From NCBI GenBank assembly GCA_036272915.1, contig DATAXV010000190.1:1-64000 (forward strand): a stretch of DNA of 64,000 bases, written 5' to 3'. Shown piece by piece: positions 44,613-53,404 of the stretch (positions within the stretch are counted from its first letter, which is position 1; each line of letters begins with the position of its first letter). The translations under genes and the position numbers were made by a program. The notes beneath the pieces were generated by a model. It saw only the letters and a list, made by a program, of their open reading frames with translations. It searched no databases and was not told the origin of the DNA. This stretch comes from DATAXV01 sp036272915. GTDB lineage: Bacteria; Chloroflexota; Dormibacteria; Dormibacterales; Dormibacteraceae.

Positions 44613-46189
44613 GTGCTCGACGCCGCTGGGCGATGGTCATGACCATCTGCCTGGGCGCCTTCATGATCATGCTCGACACGACCATCGTCTACGTGGCCAC
44701 GCCGAGCCTGATGCGCCAGCTGTCGGCCCCGCTGGACCAGGTCCTGTGGGTCTTCAACGGCTACCTGCTCGCCTACGCCGCGCTCCTGATCACGACCGGA
44801 CGGCTGGCCGATCTCTGGGGCCCGCGCAACCTGTTCATCGCCGGCCTCGCCCTCTTCACCGCCGCCTCCGCCCTCTGCGGCTTCGCCCAGACCCCGGCCG
44901 AGCTGATCGGCGCCCGCGTGATCCAGGGCGTCGGCGGCGCCATGCTCGCCCCCCAGTCGCTGACCCTGCTCACCGCGCTGTTCCCGGCCGAGCGGCGGGG
45001 CGCCGCGCTCGGCATCTGGGGCGCGGTCATCGGCGTCTCGACCATGGCCGGTCCGACCCTGGGCGGCTTCCTCATCACCTACGCCGACTGGCGCTGGATC
45101 TTCTTCGTCAACGTCCCCGTCGGCGTGATCGCCATCGCCTGCAGCCTGCTCCTGATCCCCGACGTGCGCCCCGGTCGGAGGCATCGCCTCGACCTGGTCG
45201 GCGTGGCCCTCGGCAGCGCCGCCCTCTTCCTCGTCGTCTTCGGCCTGATCGAGGGCCAGCCCAACGCCTGGTCCAACGAGATCCGCGCCGTCATCGGCGG
45301 CGGCGTCGCGCTGCTCATCGCCTTCCTGGTCTGGGAGATCCGCCAGCAGGAGCCGCTGGTGCCGCTCGGTCTGTTCCGCGACCGCGACTTCGCCGCCATG
45401 AACGGGGTCGGCGCCGCGGTCAACGCCTCGCAGCAGATCATCTTCGTCCCCTTCGCCATCTACACGCAGTCGGTGCTGGGGATGAGCGCGCTGTTCTCCG
45501 GCCTGACCGCGGCGCCGCTGTCGGTGGCGAGCGGTCTGGTCGCCCCCTTCGCCGGCCGGCTGGCCGACCGCATCGGCGGCAAGTACCTGGTCATGCTCGG
45601 GCTGACCCTGTTCGCCGCCGGCGTGGGCTGGTTCCTCGCCGCCGCGCACGTCAACTCCGGCGGCACCGACTTCATCCTCCCGCTGGGCCTGGCCGGGGTC
45701 GGCGTCGGCCTGATCTTCGCGCCCATGACCACCGTCGCCATGCGCCGCATCGAGCCGCACCAGGCGGCCGCCGCCTCGGGCGTCCTCAACACCACCCGCC
45801 AGCTCGGCGGGGCATTGGGCTCGGCCATGGTCGGCGCCGTCTTCCAGAGCCAGCTGGCGGGCGCCCTCTCGACCCGGGCCTCGAGCCACGCCGGCCGGCT
45901 TCCGGTCTCGCTGAGGGCCCCCTTCATCCACGCCTTCTCCCACCTCGCCGAGAAGGGTCTGAGCCTGGGCAGCGGCGGCGCCGCCCTGAGCATCCCGGCC
46001 GGGCTCCCCGCCCCGCTGCACCGGCTCCTGGCCAGCCTCGCCACCCAGGTCTACCAGCTGGCCTTCATCGACGCCATGCGGCCCACCCTGCTGCTCGCCG
46101 TCGGCCTCCTGCTCGCCGCCGCCCTGGTCTGCCTCTTCGTCCGGGGACGGAGCGAGAGCGCCCGGGTCGAGCTCGAGAAGGCCGCCTGA
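44609..46189 (+). CDS. MFS drug exporter, DHA2 (EmrB/QacA) family
   Basis: A 526-residue 14-helix exporter: MIMLDTTIVYVATPSLM in helix 1, GRLADLWGPRNLFI in loop 2-3, VIQGVGGAMLAPQSLTLL in helix 4, and the motif C GPTLGGFLITYADWRWIFFVN in two parts of helix 5. It likely expels a lipophilic drug. Cotranscribed with padR (ATGA overlap). Confidence 0.9.
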   Translation: MSARRRWAMVMTICLGAFMIMLDTTIVYVATPSLMRQLSAPLDQVLWVFNGYLLAYAALLITTGRLADLWGPRNLFIAGLALFTAASALCGFAQTPAELIGARVIQGVGGAMLAPQSLTLLTALFPAERRGAALGIWGAVIGVSTMAGPTLGGFLITYADWRWIFFVNVPVGVIAIACSLLLIPDVRPGRRHRLDLVGVALGSAALFLVVFGLIEGQPNAWSNEIRAVIGGGVALLIAFLVWEIRQQEPLVPLGLFRDRDFAAMNGVGAAVNASQQIIFVPFAIYTQSVLGMSALFSGLTAAPLSVASGLVAPFAGRLADRIGGKYLVMLGLTLFAAGVGWFLAAAHVNSGGTDFILPLGLAGVGVGLIFAPMTTVAMRRIEPHQAAAASGVLNTTRQLGGALGSAMVGAVFQSQLAGALSTRASSHAGRLPVSLRAPFIHAFSHLAEKGLSLGSGGAALSIPAGLPAPLHRLLASLATQVYQLAFIDAMRPTLLLAVGLLLAAALVCLFVRGRSESARVELEKAA

Positions 46190-46208
46190 GGGACGGGGGC
46201 CGGTCCGC

Positions 46209-46988
46209 TCAGGAGCGGCCCAGCGTCCTGCCCATCTCCCGGATCTCAACCCCCGCCCGCTCGAGCTCGGCCCGGATGCGCCGGACGAACTCGACGGCGT
46301 GGGGGTTGTCGCCGTGGCAGCAGAGGGTGTCGACGGCGAGCTCTCTCAAGCTCCCGTCGATGCAGCGCACCCGCCCCTCGGTCACCAGCGAGAGCGCCTG
46401 CTCGACGGCCGCCTCGACCTCGTCGTGGACCGCTCCCGGACGGCGGCGGTCGACCAGCGATCCGTCCGGCTCGTAGGCGCGATCGCAGAAGCCCTCCCTG
46501 GCCACGACCAGACCCGCCTCCCGCCCCGCCGTCTCCAGCGCCGAGCCCGGGGGCACGACCAGGATCAGGTCGGCATCGAGGGAGGCGGCCGCCGCCGCGA
46601 TCGCGCCGGCCAGCGGCGCGCTCTTCGCCGCCGCGTTGTAGAGGGCGCCATGAGCCTTCACGTGCTGGAGGCGGAGGCCGTGGCGGCGGCAGAAGCCGTC
46701 GAGCGCGGCCACCTGGTAGACGAGGTCGGCCTCGGCGTCGGCGGGGCTGACGTCCATCGCGCGCCGGCCGAAGCCGCCCCGATCGGGGAAGGAGGGATGG
46801 GCGCCGACGGCGACCCCCGCGGCGCGGGCCGCGGCCACCGTCGTGTCCATGATCCGGGGATCGCCGCCGTGCCAGCCGCAGGCGACGTTGGCCGAGGAGA
46901 GGAGGGGCAGCAGCTGCTCGTCGGCGCCGAGGCGCCAGACACCGTAGCTCTCGCCGAGATCGGCGTTCAGGTCGACGGTGCGGCTCAT
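46209..46988 (-). CDS. pxpA: 5-oxoprolinase subunit A (LamB/YcsF family)
   Basis: A 259-residue PxpA: VDLNADLGESYG at 4-15, ANVACGWHGGDP, GAHPSFPDRGGFGRR and VKAHGALYNAAAK, all strongly conserved; DTLCCHGDNPHAVEFVRRIR near the C-terminus. PxpA with PxpB and PxpC hydrolyses 5-oxoproline to glutamate using ATP; pxpB/pxpC are not in the window. The ATG overlaps the stop of the glycerophosphodiesterase gene (ATGA). Confidence 0.9.
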   Translation of the reverse strand: MSRTVDLNADLGESYGVWRLGADEQLLPLLSSANVACGWHGGDPRIMDTTVAAARAAGVAVGAHPSFPDRGGFGRRAMDVSPADAEADLVYQVAALDGFCRRHGLRLQHVKAHGALYNAAAKSAPLAGAIAAAAASLDADLILVVPPGSALETAGREAGLVVAREGFCDRAYEPDGSLVDRRRPGAVHDEVEAAVEQALSLVTEGRVRCIDGSLRELAVDTLCCHGDNPHAVEFVRRIRAELERAGVEIREMGRTLGRS

Positions 46989-47725
46989 GAGAGTCCTCGG
47001 TGCCGTTCGGCGGCGTCGGACATGATGCCGTCGGGCCCGAAATCGCGGAGACCGGTGAACTCCTCGTCGGTTCGCGCCGTCCAGAAGAAGACACCACATT
47101 CACGGGCGCGGGCGCGATCCACCATCTCGGGCAGGCGCCCGGTGTAGGCGAAGCGGCCGTCGAACATGACCGCGTCCGGCCGCAGATCGTCGAGCAGCTC
47201 CGGCCAGCCCTCCCGCCGCTCGGGCGGGTCGCCGGTGGAGATGGTGAGGCCGATCCCGATCCGGTCGGAGGCCTCGCGCACCGCCCGCAGCGCCGGGACC
47301 TCCCCGGTCGAGACCAGGGTGCGGCCGGAGAGGCCGTGCTCGTCGACCAGGCCCATGACCTCGCCGATCCGCGCCTCCAGGCCGACCGGCTTCCAGTCGA
47401 GGACGAGAAGGCTCTCGCCCTCCCTCAGCAGCGGGAGCGCGTCCGGCAGCCTCGCGCCCTCCTCGAGCTCGGTCCGGGTGCCGACGTCCCCGCTCGAGAG
47501 CAGGCGCAGAGGGCGGCGGACGCCGTCCAGGTCGAGCGCGTCGTCGTGGGCCAGGATCAGGCCGCCGTCGCCGAGGACGTTGACGTCGAACTCGATGCAG
47601 GGCAGCCCCAGGTCGAGGGCGCGGCCCAGCGCGGCGAGCGAGTTGGGCGCGGAGCCGGCGCCGTGCGATCCCCGGTGGGCGACCACCATCGGCGGCGACA
47701 CGGGGAAGCGGTATCCGCTGGACAT
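46985..47725 (-). CDS. Glycerophosphodiester phosphodiesterase
   Basis: A 246-residue GDPD TIM barrel: MVVAHRGSHGAGSAPNSLAA with the catalytic His-Arg, FDVNVLGDGGLILAHDDALD with metal ligands and second His, then VLDWKPVGLEARIGEV (usual LEIK replaced by LDWK). No signal peptide, so cytoplasmic; it would release glycerol-3-phosphate from glycerophosphodiesters, which would fit the glycerol genes 2-14 kb away. Start ATG 47725 with TAGCTT 8 nt upstream. Confidence 0.82.
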   Translation of the reverse strand: MSSGYRFPVSPPMVVAHRGSHGAGSAPNSLAALGRALDLGLPCIEFDVNVLGDGGLILAHDDALDLDGVRRPLRLLSSGDVGTRTELEEGARLPDALPLLREGESLLVLDWKPVGLEARIGEVMGLVDEHGLSGRTLVSTGEVPALRAVREASDRIGIGLTISTGDPPERREGWPELLDDLRPDAVMFDGRFAYTGRLPEMVDRARARECGVFFWTARTDEEFTGLRDFGPDGIMSDAAERHRGLS

Positions 47726-47733
47726 CCCAGGCC

Positions 47734-47739
47734 AAGCTA
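47734..47739 (-). promoter_or_regulatory. -10 hexamer TAGCTT, leaderless promoter of GDPD-pxpA
   Basis: TAGCTT ends 8 nt before ATG 47725 in the divergent region shared with the cupin gene. Confidence 0.4.
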
Positions 47740-47770
47740 CACGGTGGGCGTGGTCGCGGGCGCACGGACC

Positions 47771-47776
47771 TACACT
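47771..47776 (+). promoter_or_regulatory. -10 hexamer TACACT, leaderless promoter of cupin gene
   Basis: TACACT ends 6 nt before GTG 47783; this decides the start codon. Confidence 0.5.
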
Positions 47777-47782
47777 TCCCCT

Positions 47783-48193
47783 GTGCCCATCGACGAGGCC
47801 GTCGCCGAACCCCTGGCCGGGCGGACGCTGGGCGGGGAGGGACACGGCTTCGTGATCGCCGAGTGGGCCGACGACGGGGAGAGCAGCCGGGAGCGGCCGA
47901 TCGCTCCGCTCCACCTCCACCGCCAGGACGACGAGGCCTGGTACGTGCTTCAGGGACGCATGGGCTTCCAGCTCGGCGACGACACCGTCGAGGTCGGCCC
48001 CGGGTCGGCGGTGCGGGCGGCCCCGGGCGTGCCCCACACCTTCTGGAACGCGGGCGACGCCGGGGCCCGCTACGTGATCGTGATGACGCCCCGGATCGCG
48101 CGGCTCATCGAGCGGCTGCACACGCTCGCCGAGCGGACGCCCGAGTCGCTGCGGGCGCTCTTCGAGGAGCACGCCTCGACGCTCCTCGCCTGA
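47783..48193 (+). CDS. Cupin domain protein
   Basis: A 136-residue single-domain cupin. Motif 1 is PLHLHRQDDEAWYVLQGRMGF with the HxH...E metal set, motif 2 PGVPHTFWNAGD with the fourth ligand. A C-terminal helix (RLIERLHTLAERTPESLRAL) follows. Enzymatic or binding function unknown. The start is GTG 47783, set by the -10 hexamer and the N-terminus; the longer frame upstream is antisense to the GDPD gene. Confidence 0.75.
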   Translation: MPIDEAVAEPLAGRTLGGEGHGFVIAEWADDGESSRERPIAPLHLHRQDDEAWYVLQGRMGFQLGDDTVEVGPGSAVRAAPGVPHTFWNAGDAGARYVIVMTPRIARLIERLHTLAERTPESLRALFEEHASTLLA

Positions 48194-48271
48194 TCGCCGA
48201 ATCGGGCGCGGGCGGTGACACGGTTTGGACACACCTCCTCCTCAGCATGCCTATCGAGGTGATGAACTGAG

Positions 48272-48502
48272 ATGAACGAGGTACTGCAGTCGGTCAAGTC
48301 GGCGACGCCGGTCCAGAAGGTCCTGATCGGCGTCGGCGCTGCGCTGGTTGGCCTGATCCTGCTGGCCAACCTCGGGCGCCTGGTCGGTCTCGTGCTGGGA
48401 ATCGCGGGCGCGGTGGTGGCTCTGGCCTTCTTCCTCCTCCCCCTGGCCATCGTCGCCGCCGCCATCTACGGCGCCTACTACTTCTTCTCCCACCGGCGCT
48501 GA
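48272..48502 (+). CDS. Tandem membrane protein 1 of 3
   Basis: A 76-residue protein with two hydrophobic segments (KVLIGVGAALVGLILLANL and LVLGIAGAVVALAFFLLPLA). It begins MNEVLQSVKSATPVQKVLIG, nearly the same as the next gene (MNEVLRPVRTTTPFQKILIG) and related to the third (MNNVVESVRSRAGSNKVLTV). A GAGGTG ribosome binding site precedes ATG 48272, as in its relatives. Family not recognised; tandem duplication is evident. Confidence 0.7.
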   Translation: MNEVLQSVKSATPVQKVLIGVGAALVGLILLANLGRLVGLVLGIAGAVVALAFFLLPLAIVAAAIYGAYYFFSHRR

Positions 48503-48519
48503 TACCACCCCGCCTCAGG

Positions 48520-48541
48520 CCCGGGCCCCACGCGGCCCGGG
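48520..48541. repeat. GC hairpin between tandem genes 1 and 2
   Basis: CCCGGGCC-ccacgc-GGCCCGGG, a perfect 8-bp inverted repeat with 6-nt loop. No T-run follows; it could be a processing, pausing or Rho-related structure. Confidence 0.55.
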
Positions 48542-48617
48542 TCCCGCGGCGACCCTCCATTCCATCCGGTGGCCGGTCCGACCGGCCGCCAGAAATCGAC
48601 CAGAGGTGATGCACGAC

Positions 48618-48875
48618 ATGAACGAGGTACTGCGGCCGGTCAGGACGACCACGCCGTTCCAGAAGATCCTGATCGGCGGCAGCGGGACCTGGGTGAGCCT
48701 GATCCTGCTCGCCAACCTCTGGGTGCTCGTCGGCCGGCCGATCGAGAACCAGACGGGGAGCCTGCTCCTGGGCATGGGCGGCGCCACCGTCGCGCTGGCG
48801 CTGATCCTGCTCGTGCTGGCCGCCATCGTCCTCGGCGTCTACGGCCTGATCTGCGGCCTGGCCACCCGTGCCTGA
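48618..48875 (+). CDS. Tandem membrane protein 2 of 3
   Basis: An 85-residue paralogue of the preceding gene with two hydrophobic segments (WVSLILLANLWVLVG and LLLGMGGATVALALILLVLA). N-terminus MNEVLRPVRTTTPFQKILIG. ATG 48618 chosen to match its relatives; an AGAGGTG ribosome binding site lies 9 nt upstream, and GTG 48606/ATG 48609 are alternatives. Function unknown. Confidence 0.65.
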   Translation: MNEVLRPVRTTTPFQKILIGGSGTWVSLILLANLWVLVGRPIENQTGSLLLGMGGATVALALILLVLAAIVLGVYGLICGLATRA

Positions 48876-48888
48876 CCTCCCCTCTCCG

Positions 48889-48919
48889 CCCCGGGCCCTG
48901 CACCCCCAGCGGCCCGGGG
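48889..48919. repeat. GC hairpin between tandem genes 2 and 3
   Basis: CCCCGGGCC and GGCCCGGGG form a perfect 9-bp inverted repeat around a 13-nt loop. Its core resembles the hairpin between genes 1 and 2. Confidence 0.55.
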
Positions 48920-48953
48920 CACCCTCCCCCGGAATCGATCAGAGGTGTTAGCC

Positions 48954-49682
48954 ATGAACAACGTCGTTGAGTCGGTGAGATCGAGGGCCGGGTCCAACAA
49001 GGTCCTCACCGTCGTCGCCGTCTCCGTGCTCGGCATCGTCGGCCTGGCGCTGCTGATGACGCTCGGCCCGCCGGTGGCGGCGGTGCTCGGCATCGCCGTG
49101 GCGATCGTGTTCGGGCTCGCCCTGCTGGCCCTCCCCTTCGCCGTCCTCGGCTTCGCGATCTACGGCGTGATGCAGCTGGCCGGACACCGTCGCGGCGGTT
49201 CCGACCCCGCGCCGGCGCGGATGGATCCCGGCCCCTACGGCGTCGCCGCGCCCGTCCCCGGCATGCCTCCCGCTCCCACCCCGACCCGGACCGACCTGCC
49301 CCCCGAGCTCTCCACCCGGGTCGCCCGGATCACCGACAAGGCCAGGGTCCTGCAGACGCCCAAGCGCGACGCGCTTCTCAGCATCGACGACCGCCGCCGC
49401 GTGCAGGACACCGTCAACGAGTTTCTGCCGCACCTGCTCTCCCTCTACCGCTCCCTGCCCAACGAACACCGGGAGTGGGCCGAGGCGGAGGCCGGGCGCA
49501 GCGCCAGGCAGGAGCTCGAGGAGCAGCTCGACCTGCTCGAGAAGAATCTGGACCAGATCGCGAGCCACGCCTTCGAGGCCGGAGTTTCGCAGCTGATGAT
49601 GCAGCGCCAGTTCCTCCGCGAGGCGCTGCAGCCGGAGACGGGCGAGCTGACCGTCATCCCCAAGGACGCGACCCAGAGCTGA
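48954..49682 (+). CDS. Tandem membrane protein 3 of 3, with long cytoplasmic coiled-coil domain
   Basis: A 242-residue protein. The first 80 residues (two hydrophobic segments, e.g. AVSVLGIVGLALLMTLGP and VFGLALLALPFAVLGFAIYG) are related to genes 1 and 2. A Pro-rich linker (about 90-115) leads to a mostly helical, charged domain (about 118-242) with QELEEQLDLLEKNLDQI likely forming coiled coil. AGAGGTG ribosome binding site 6 nt upstream. Family not recognised. The extra domain suggests it is the effector or scaffold member of the trio. Confidence 0.7.
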   Translation: MNNVVESVRSRAGSNKVLTVVAVSVLGIVGLALLMTLGPPVAAVLGIAVAIVFGLALLALPFAVLGFAIYGVMQLAGHRRGGSDPAPARMDPGPYGVAAPVPGMPPAPTPTRTDLPPELSTRVARITDKARVLQTPKRDALLSIDDRRRVQDTVNEFLPHLLSLYRSLPNEHREWAEAEAGRSARQELEEQLDLLEKNLDQIASHAFEAGVSQLMMQRQFLREALQPETGELTVIPKDATQS

Positions 49683-49757
49683 ACCGCGGTGGCCGGCTCC
49701 GTGCGTGGAGCCGGCCACGCTCCTTTGTCGGCCGGGCGTGCGGGAGAGGGCGCGGAG

Positions 49758-49763
49758 TAAGCT
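49758..49763 (+). promoter_or_regulatory. -10 hexamer TAAGCT, leaderless promoter of ptsI
   Basis: TAAGCT ends 8 nt before ATG 49772; no Shine-Dalgarno. Confidence 0.4.
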
Positions 49764-49771
49764 CGACCTCG

Positions 49772-51337
49772 ATGGCCAGGGCTCTGCAGGGGGTGCCTGC
49801 GTCGGGAGGTCGGGCCTCGGGACCGGTCCACGTCGTTCTCGACCGTCCCGCGTCGATCCCGATCGACTCCGATCCCATCTCACAGTTCGGTCGAGCGGTC
49901 AGGTTCGCCTCCGCCGAGCTCGAAGCCATCGCCGCCCGCTGCCGGGCCGGCAACCCCGAGAGCGCCGACGTGCTCGAGGCGCAGGGGATGCTGGTTCAGG
50001 ACCCGAGCCTCGAGGAGGACGTCCGGCGGGCGCTGGCCCGGGGAGGCACCCTCGGCGACGCGGTCACCGCCGTCTTCGAGGTCCACGCCCGAGCCCTGGA
50101 GGGCCTCGGCGACTCTCCCATCGGCAGCCGGGCGGGAGACATCCGCGAGGCGGCGCGCCATGTCCTCTTCGGCCTCGCCGGGCTGTCCGCGGCGCGGCTG
50201 AGCCACCTCGAGGCCCCCGCCGTCGTCATCGCCCGCGACCTGTCGCCGGCCGACATCCTCGCCGTCGCCCCTGACCTGCTTCTCGCCATCGTCACCGAGA
50301 CCGGCGGCCTCAACGCGCACGCGGCGATCGTCGCCCGCGAGCTGGGGGTGCCGGCGGTGATGAGGGTGGAGGGCGCCGTCCAGGCCCTGGCCGGCGCGGC
50401 CGGCGTCGAGGTCGACGGCGAGACCGGGACCGTGCTCGCCAGGGGAGAGCCGGTCACCGCGGTGCGCGCCTCGGCGGGCGAGCGCCTCGACCCCGAGGGC
50501 CTCACCGTCCGCATCATGGCCAACGTCGGATCGCTCGCCGCCGCCCGGCTGGCCGCCGGGCGCGGCGCGATGGGCATCGGCCTCCTTCGCACCGAGCTCC
50601 TCCTCCTGGGGCGGGGGCAGCCGGTCGGCGAGGCGGAGCAGCTCGAGGTCTATGCCGGCGCCTGCGGTGCCATGGATCCCCACCCGGTGGTGGTGCGCAC
50701 GCTCGACATCGGTTCCGACAAGGCGCTGCCGGGGTTGACCGCGCGGGAGCCCAACCCCGCCCTCGGCCGGCGCGGGATCCGCCTCTGGCTCGCCCGTCCA
50801 CAGCTCGCCCGGGCCCAGGTCCGAGCTTTGCTCCGCTGCCACCGCGACCACGCCAATCTCCGCGTGCTGCTGCCGATGATCGCGGCGGCGGAGGAGGTGC
50901 GGGCCGCTCGCGCGCTGTTCGAGGCCGAGGCGGCGGCGATCGGCGCCTCGGTGCCACCGCTCGGGATCATGGTCGAGACGCCGGCGGCGGCGCTGCAGAT
51001 GGCGGAGTTCGCCGGCCTCGTGGACTTCGCCAGCCTCGGCACCAACGATCTCGCCCAGTACACGCTGGCGGCCGATCGCGAGCTGGAATGGGGCGAAGAG
51101 CTCAGCGAGCGCAACCCCGGGGTCCGCCGCGTGATCGAGATCTCCGTGCGTGAGGCCCGAGCCGCTGGTATCGAGGTCGGGGCGTGCGGCGAGATGGCGG
51201 GCACGCCCAGCGGGGCTTCGATGCTGGTCGAATTCGGCGTCGAGTCACTCAGCATGGCCACCTCTTCGATGGCGGCGGTGGCTCAGGCGCTGCGCCGCGC
51301 CTCGACCGCGGACGCCAGGCCTGCAGGCGACAGCTGA
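49772..51337 (+). CDS. ptsI: PTS enzyme I (phosphoenolpyruvate-protein phosphotransferase)
   Basis: A 521-residue EI: phospho-His domain TETGGLNAHAAIVARELGVPAV (active His in GGLNAH, where GGxTSH is usual), then the PEP-binding barrel with GIGLLRTELLLLG, RTLDIGSDKALPGL, LGIMVETPAAALQM and LGTNDLAQYTLAADRE. It takes phosphate from PEP and passes it to HPr. Because dhaM, an HPr gene, dhaL and dhaK lie 3-11 kb away and no sugar EII genes are seen, it probably serves dihydroxyacetone phosphorylation. Start ATG 49772 directly precedes ARALQGVPASGG, the family N-terminus. Confidence 0.92.
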   Translation: MARALQGVPASGGRASGPVHVVLDRPASIPIDSDPISQFGRAVRFASAELEAIAARCRAGNPESADVLEAQGMLVQDPSLEEDVRRALARGGTLGDAVTAVFEVHARALEGLGDSPIGSRAGDIREAARHVLFGLAGLSAARLSHLEAPAVVIARDLSPADILAVAPDLLLAIVTETGGLNAHAAIVARELGVPAVMRVEGAVQALAGAAGVEVDGETGTVLARGEPVTAVRASAGERLDPEGLTVRIMANVGSLAAARLAAGRGAMGIGLLRTELLLLGRGQPVGEAEQLEVYAGACGAMDPHPVVVRTLDIGSDKALPGLTAREPNPALGRRGIRLWLARPQLARAQVRALLRCHRDHANLRVLLPMIAAAEEVRAARALFEAEAAAIGASVPPLGIMVETPAAALQMAEFAGLVDFASLGTNDLAQYTLAADRELEWGEELSERNPGVRRVIEISVREARAAGIEVGACGEMAGTPSGASMLVEFGVESLSMATSSMAAVAQALRRASTADARPAGDS

Positions 51338-51546
51338 CGACCTCGGTCGGGTGTCGACGATCGGCTCGTGGTGTCTGGCGGAGAGAGGGCACCGGTTCAG
51401 GCCAGCGCACTTCGCTCGCATCTCACCGGAGATGGCCTTCAGCGACAGCGCCGACGTCGCGGCTTCACCGATCCGCTCCACCCAAGCCCGCTTGGTATCC
51501 ATGGGCGTGCCTGCCGCCGAATCCGGAACGCAACGACGCTGCGCCG

Positions 51547-51873
51547 ATGACCCGCTCGATTCTGCTCGACCAGGCATTGCCCACGACCCTGGACCTGCAA
51601 CGGGGCCAGATTCGACGCATCACGATGGCACCTGGTCATGCGGCCGGACTCCATATCCACAACGGCCCGGTCTTCGGGAGCATCGAGAGTGGCTCCGTCA
51701 CCTACCCGATCGAGGGCGAGCCCTCCGCCCTGCTCAGCCCGGGTGATGTCTTCTACGAGCCGAGGGACGTGCGCGTAGCCCGGTTCGACGCGCAGGAGGA
51801 CGGGGTCACGTTCCTGGGGTACTTTCTGCTCGCAGCCGACCAGTCTCCTGAGATCGAGGTCCGAACCGTGTGA
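51547..51873 (+). CDS. Small cupin protein
   Basis: A 108-residue cupin: MAPGHAAGLHIHNGPVFGSI with HxH metal ligands, SPGDVFYEPRDVRVARFDAQ as second motif. The long open frame upstream lacks homology, so ATG 51547 was used. Function unknown; it is preceded by about 210 bp with no supported gene. Confidence 0.7.
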   Translation: MTRSILLDQALPTTLDLQRGQIRRITMAPGHAAGLHIHNGPVFGSIESGSVTYPIEGEPSALLSPGDVFYEPRDVRVARFDAQEDGVTFLGYFLLAADQSPEIEVRTV

Positions 51874-51923
51874 GGGGGACTCGTAGGGCGCGCCAGGACC
51901 GATGCAGCCCCTGCCGGATCACC

Positions 51924-53367
51924 CTATTGGTCTGCCGGCGTGGAGCGCCACGCGGAGACGACGTCCTCGGGGGTCCATCGCGCCGCCAGAGGCAGCCCAT
52001 CCGCGAATCCTGACCTGGATGCCGCCACCAGAGCTGCATCTCCCGCTCCGGGGACAGCCTCCGCATCGCGCGCCAGCGCCCGATAGTCGTCGACGGTCAA
52101 CACCTGCGTATCCAACCATTTGATCGTTCCGACGAAATGCACGCGTCTGGCGACCGGGCCCTCGGTCGGCTCCCACCAGATCGATCTCGGGACGGTTCCG
52201 CCGGTTCCACCAGCCGCCCACGGCCTCCGTCTCGGGCCAGGCCTCGTCGGGCAGGCGCCGGGCCAGCGACTCGCGGATTACGGGCTCGACCGCCCGGCCG
52301 CGCCACGAGGTCCAGGAGCGCTCGATCCGCGACAGGACCAGGTCCCCTCTGCCGCGCTCGCTCTCGGCGATGCCCCGCAGGAGGAAGGCCAGCCAGAAGC
52401 GGAGATAGCTGTCGTCGACCCGATAGCGCCGGTTCTTGGTGTCGGCCCTCGTGGAGAGGGGCAGCTCCCCACGATCACCTCCCGGACCGTCAGTTCGGAC
52501 AGGATCGGTGCGACCGTCCCCGAGGCAAGCGGCTGGACGCCTCCGGCATCTCTGGCGATCCCGCTGAAGGTCCGTTCCCCGGATCCGCCGACCGCCTCCA
52601 GAACGCTCCTGGCGTGGGTCGCCTCGGGGAACTCGCCCTGGAGCGACAGCTCCCCGGCGACGAGGAGAGGCGACAGCGGATCATTCACGCTGCGTCGTAG
52701 GAAATCCGCCCGACCGGTGCCATGGCCCCAGGACGCGACCAGCTCGGGAAGCCTCCCGTGATCAGGTAGGCGTCGATCGCATCGGCCGCCGAGGTGCCAG
52801 CCAGGTCCTGCACGTGGGCGGGGTTCAGAGGCCGGACCCGAAACCAGGTCGCTCGCCCAAAGAACGGTCCTCCGTACTCCTGCATCGCCCTCATCGTCGA
52901 GAGCTGGCTGCCGATCAGGATGAGAAGTACCGGCCGGGACGCGAGGTATCGATCCCAGACCATCTGCAGTGCCCTTCGAACTCGGCATCTCTTTCGACGA
53001 GCCAGGGGACCTCGTCCAGCACGACAATGGCGGGAGCGTCCTCGGGCAAGACCAGCGCCAGGGTCCTGAGGGCGCCGTTCCAGCCGGCGGGTTGGGAACC
53101 GGCGACCAGCCCAGCGTCCGGCACCGGCATCCGGGCAACCTGGTCGATCAGATCCGACCGCTCGGCGGCGGGGTTCCGCCCCCTGGTTGCCTGGAAGACG
53201 AGATAGGGGATTCGAGTGCGGTCGCAGAACTCCTGAACCAGCCTCGACTTGCCGACGCGACGCCGGCCAGTCATGATGATCGCCCGCCCGGCGTTGGCGC
53301 TCCGGACTCCCTCCAGCTGCCGCTGGAGCCGCGCCAGATCCTCTGACCGTCCCTTGAACCCCCTCAT
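51924..53367 (-). pseudogene. DUF234-type ATPase broken by several single-base indels
   Basis: Joined across frames this is a full AAA ATPase of the archaeal/bacterial DUF234 group: MRGFKGRSEDLARLQRQLE, Walker A TGRRRVGKSRLVQEF, Walker B AIVVLDEVPWLV, then LILIGSQLSTMRAMQEYGG, a wHTH part and the C-terminal nuclease-like DUF234 part (YRVDDSYLRFWLAFLLRG, IDLVGADRGP, HFVGTIKWLDTQ). Four one-base shifts at about 52972, 52752, 52471 and 52163, all in G/C runs, break it. Such ATPases are often orphan or toxin-like accessory genes; role unknown. The open frame extends to ATG 53406 but homology begins at 53367. Confidence 0.7.
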
Positions 53368-53392
53368 CTGAACGTGGACCCCGGCATCTCGA

Positions 53393-53398
53393 TAGGGT
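53393..53398 (+). promoter_or_regulatory. -10 hexamer TAGGGT before the RraA-like gene
   Basis: TAGGGT ends 6 nt before ATG 53405; ggag in the spacer may alternatively act as a ribosome binding site. Confidence 0.35.
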
Positions 53399-53404
53399 GG
53401 AGAC

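Noticed and set aside
44288..46249. A 653-codon minus-strand frame opposite padR and the MFS gene
   Set aside because: Glu/Asp/Gln-rich low-complexity translation typical of antisense shadows; real genes on the plus strand explain the sequence.
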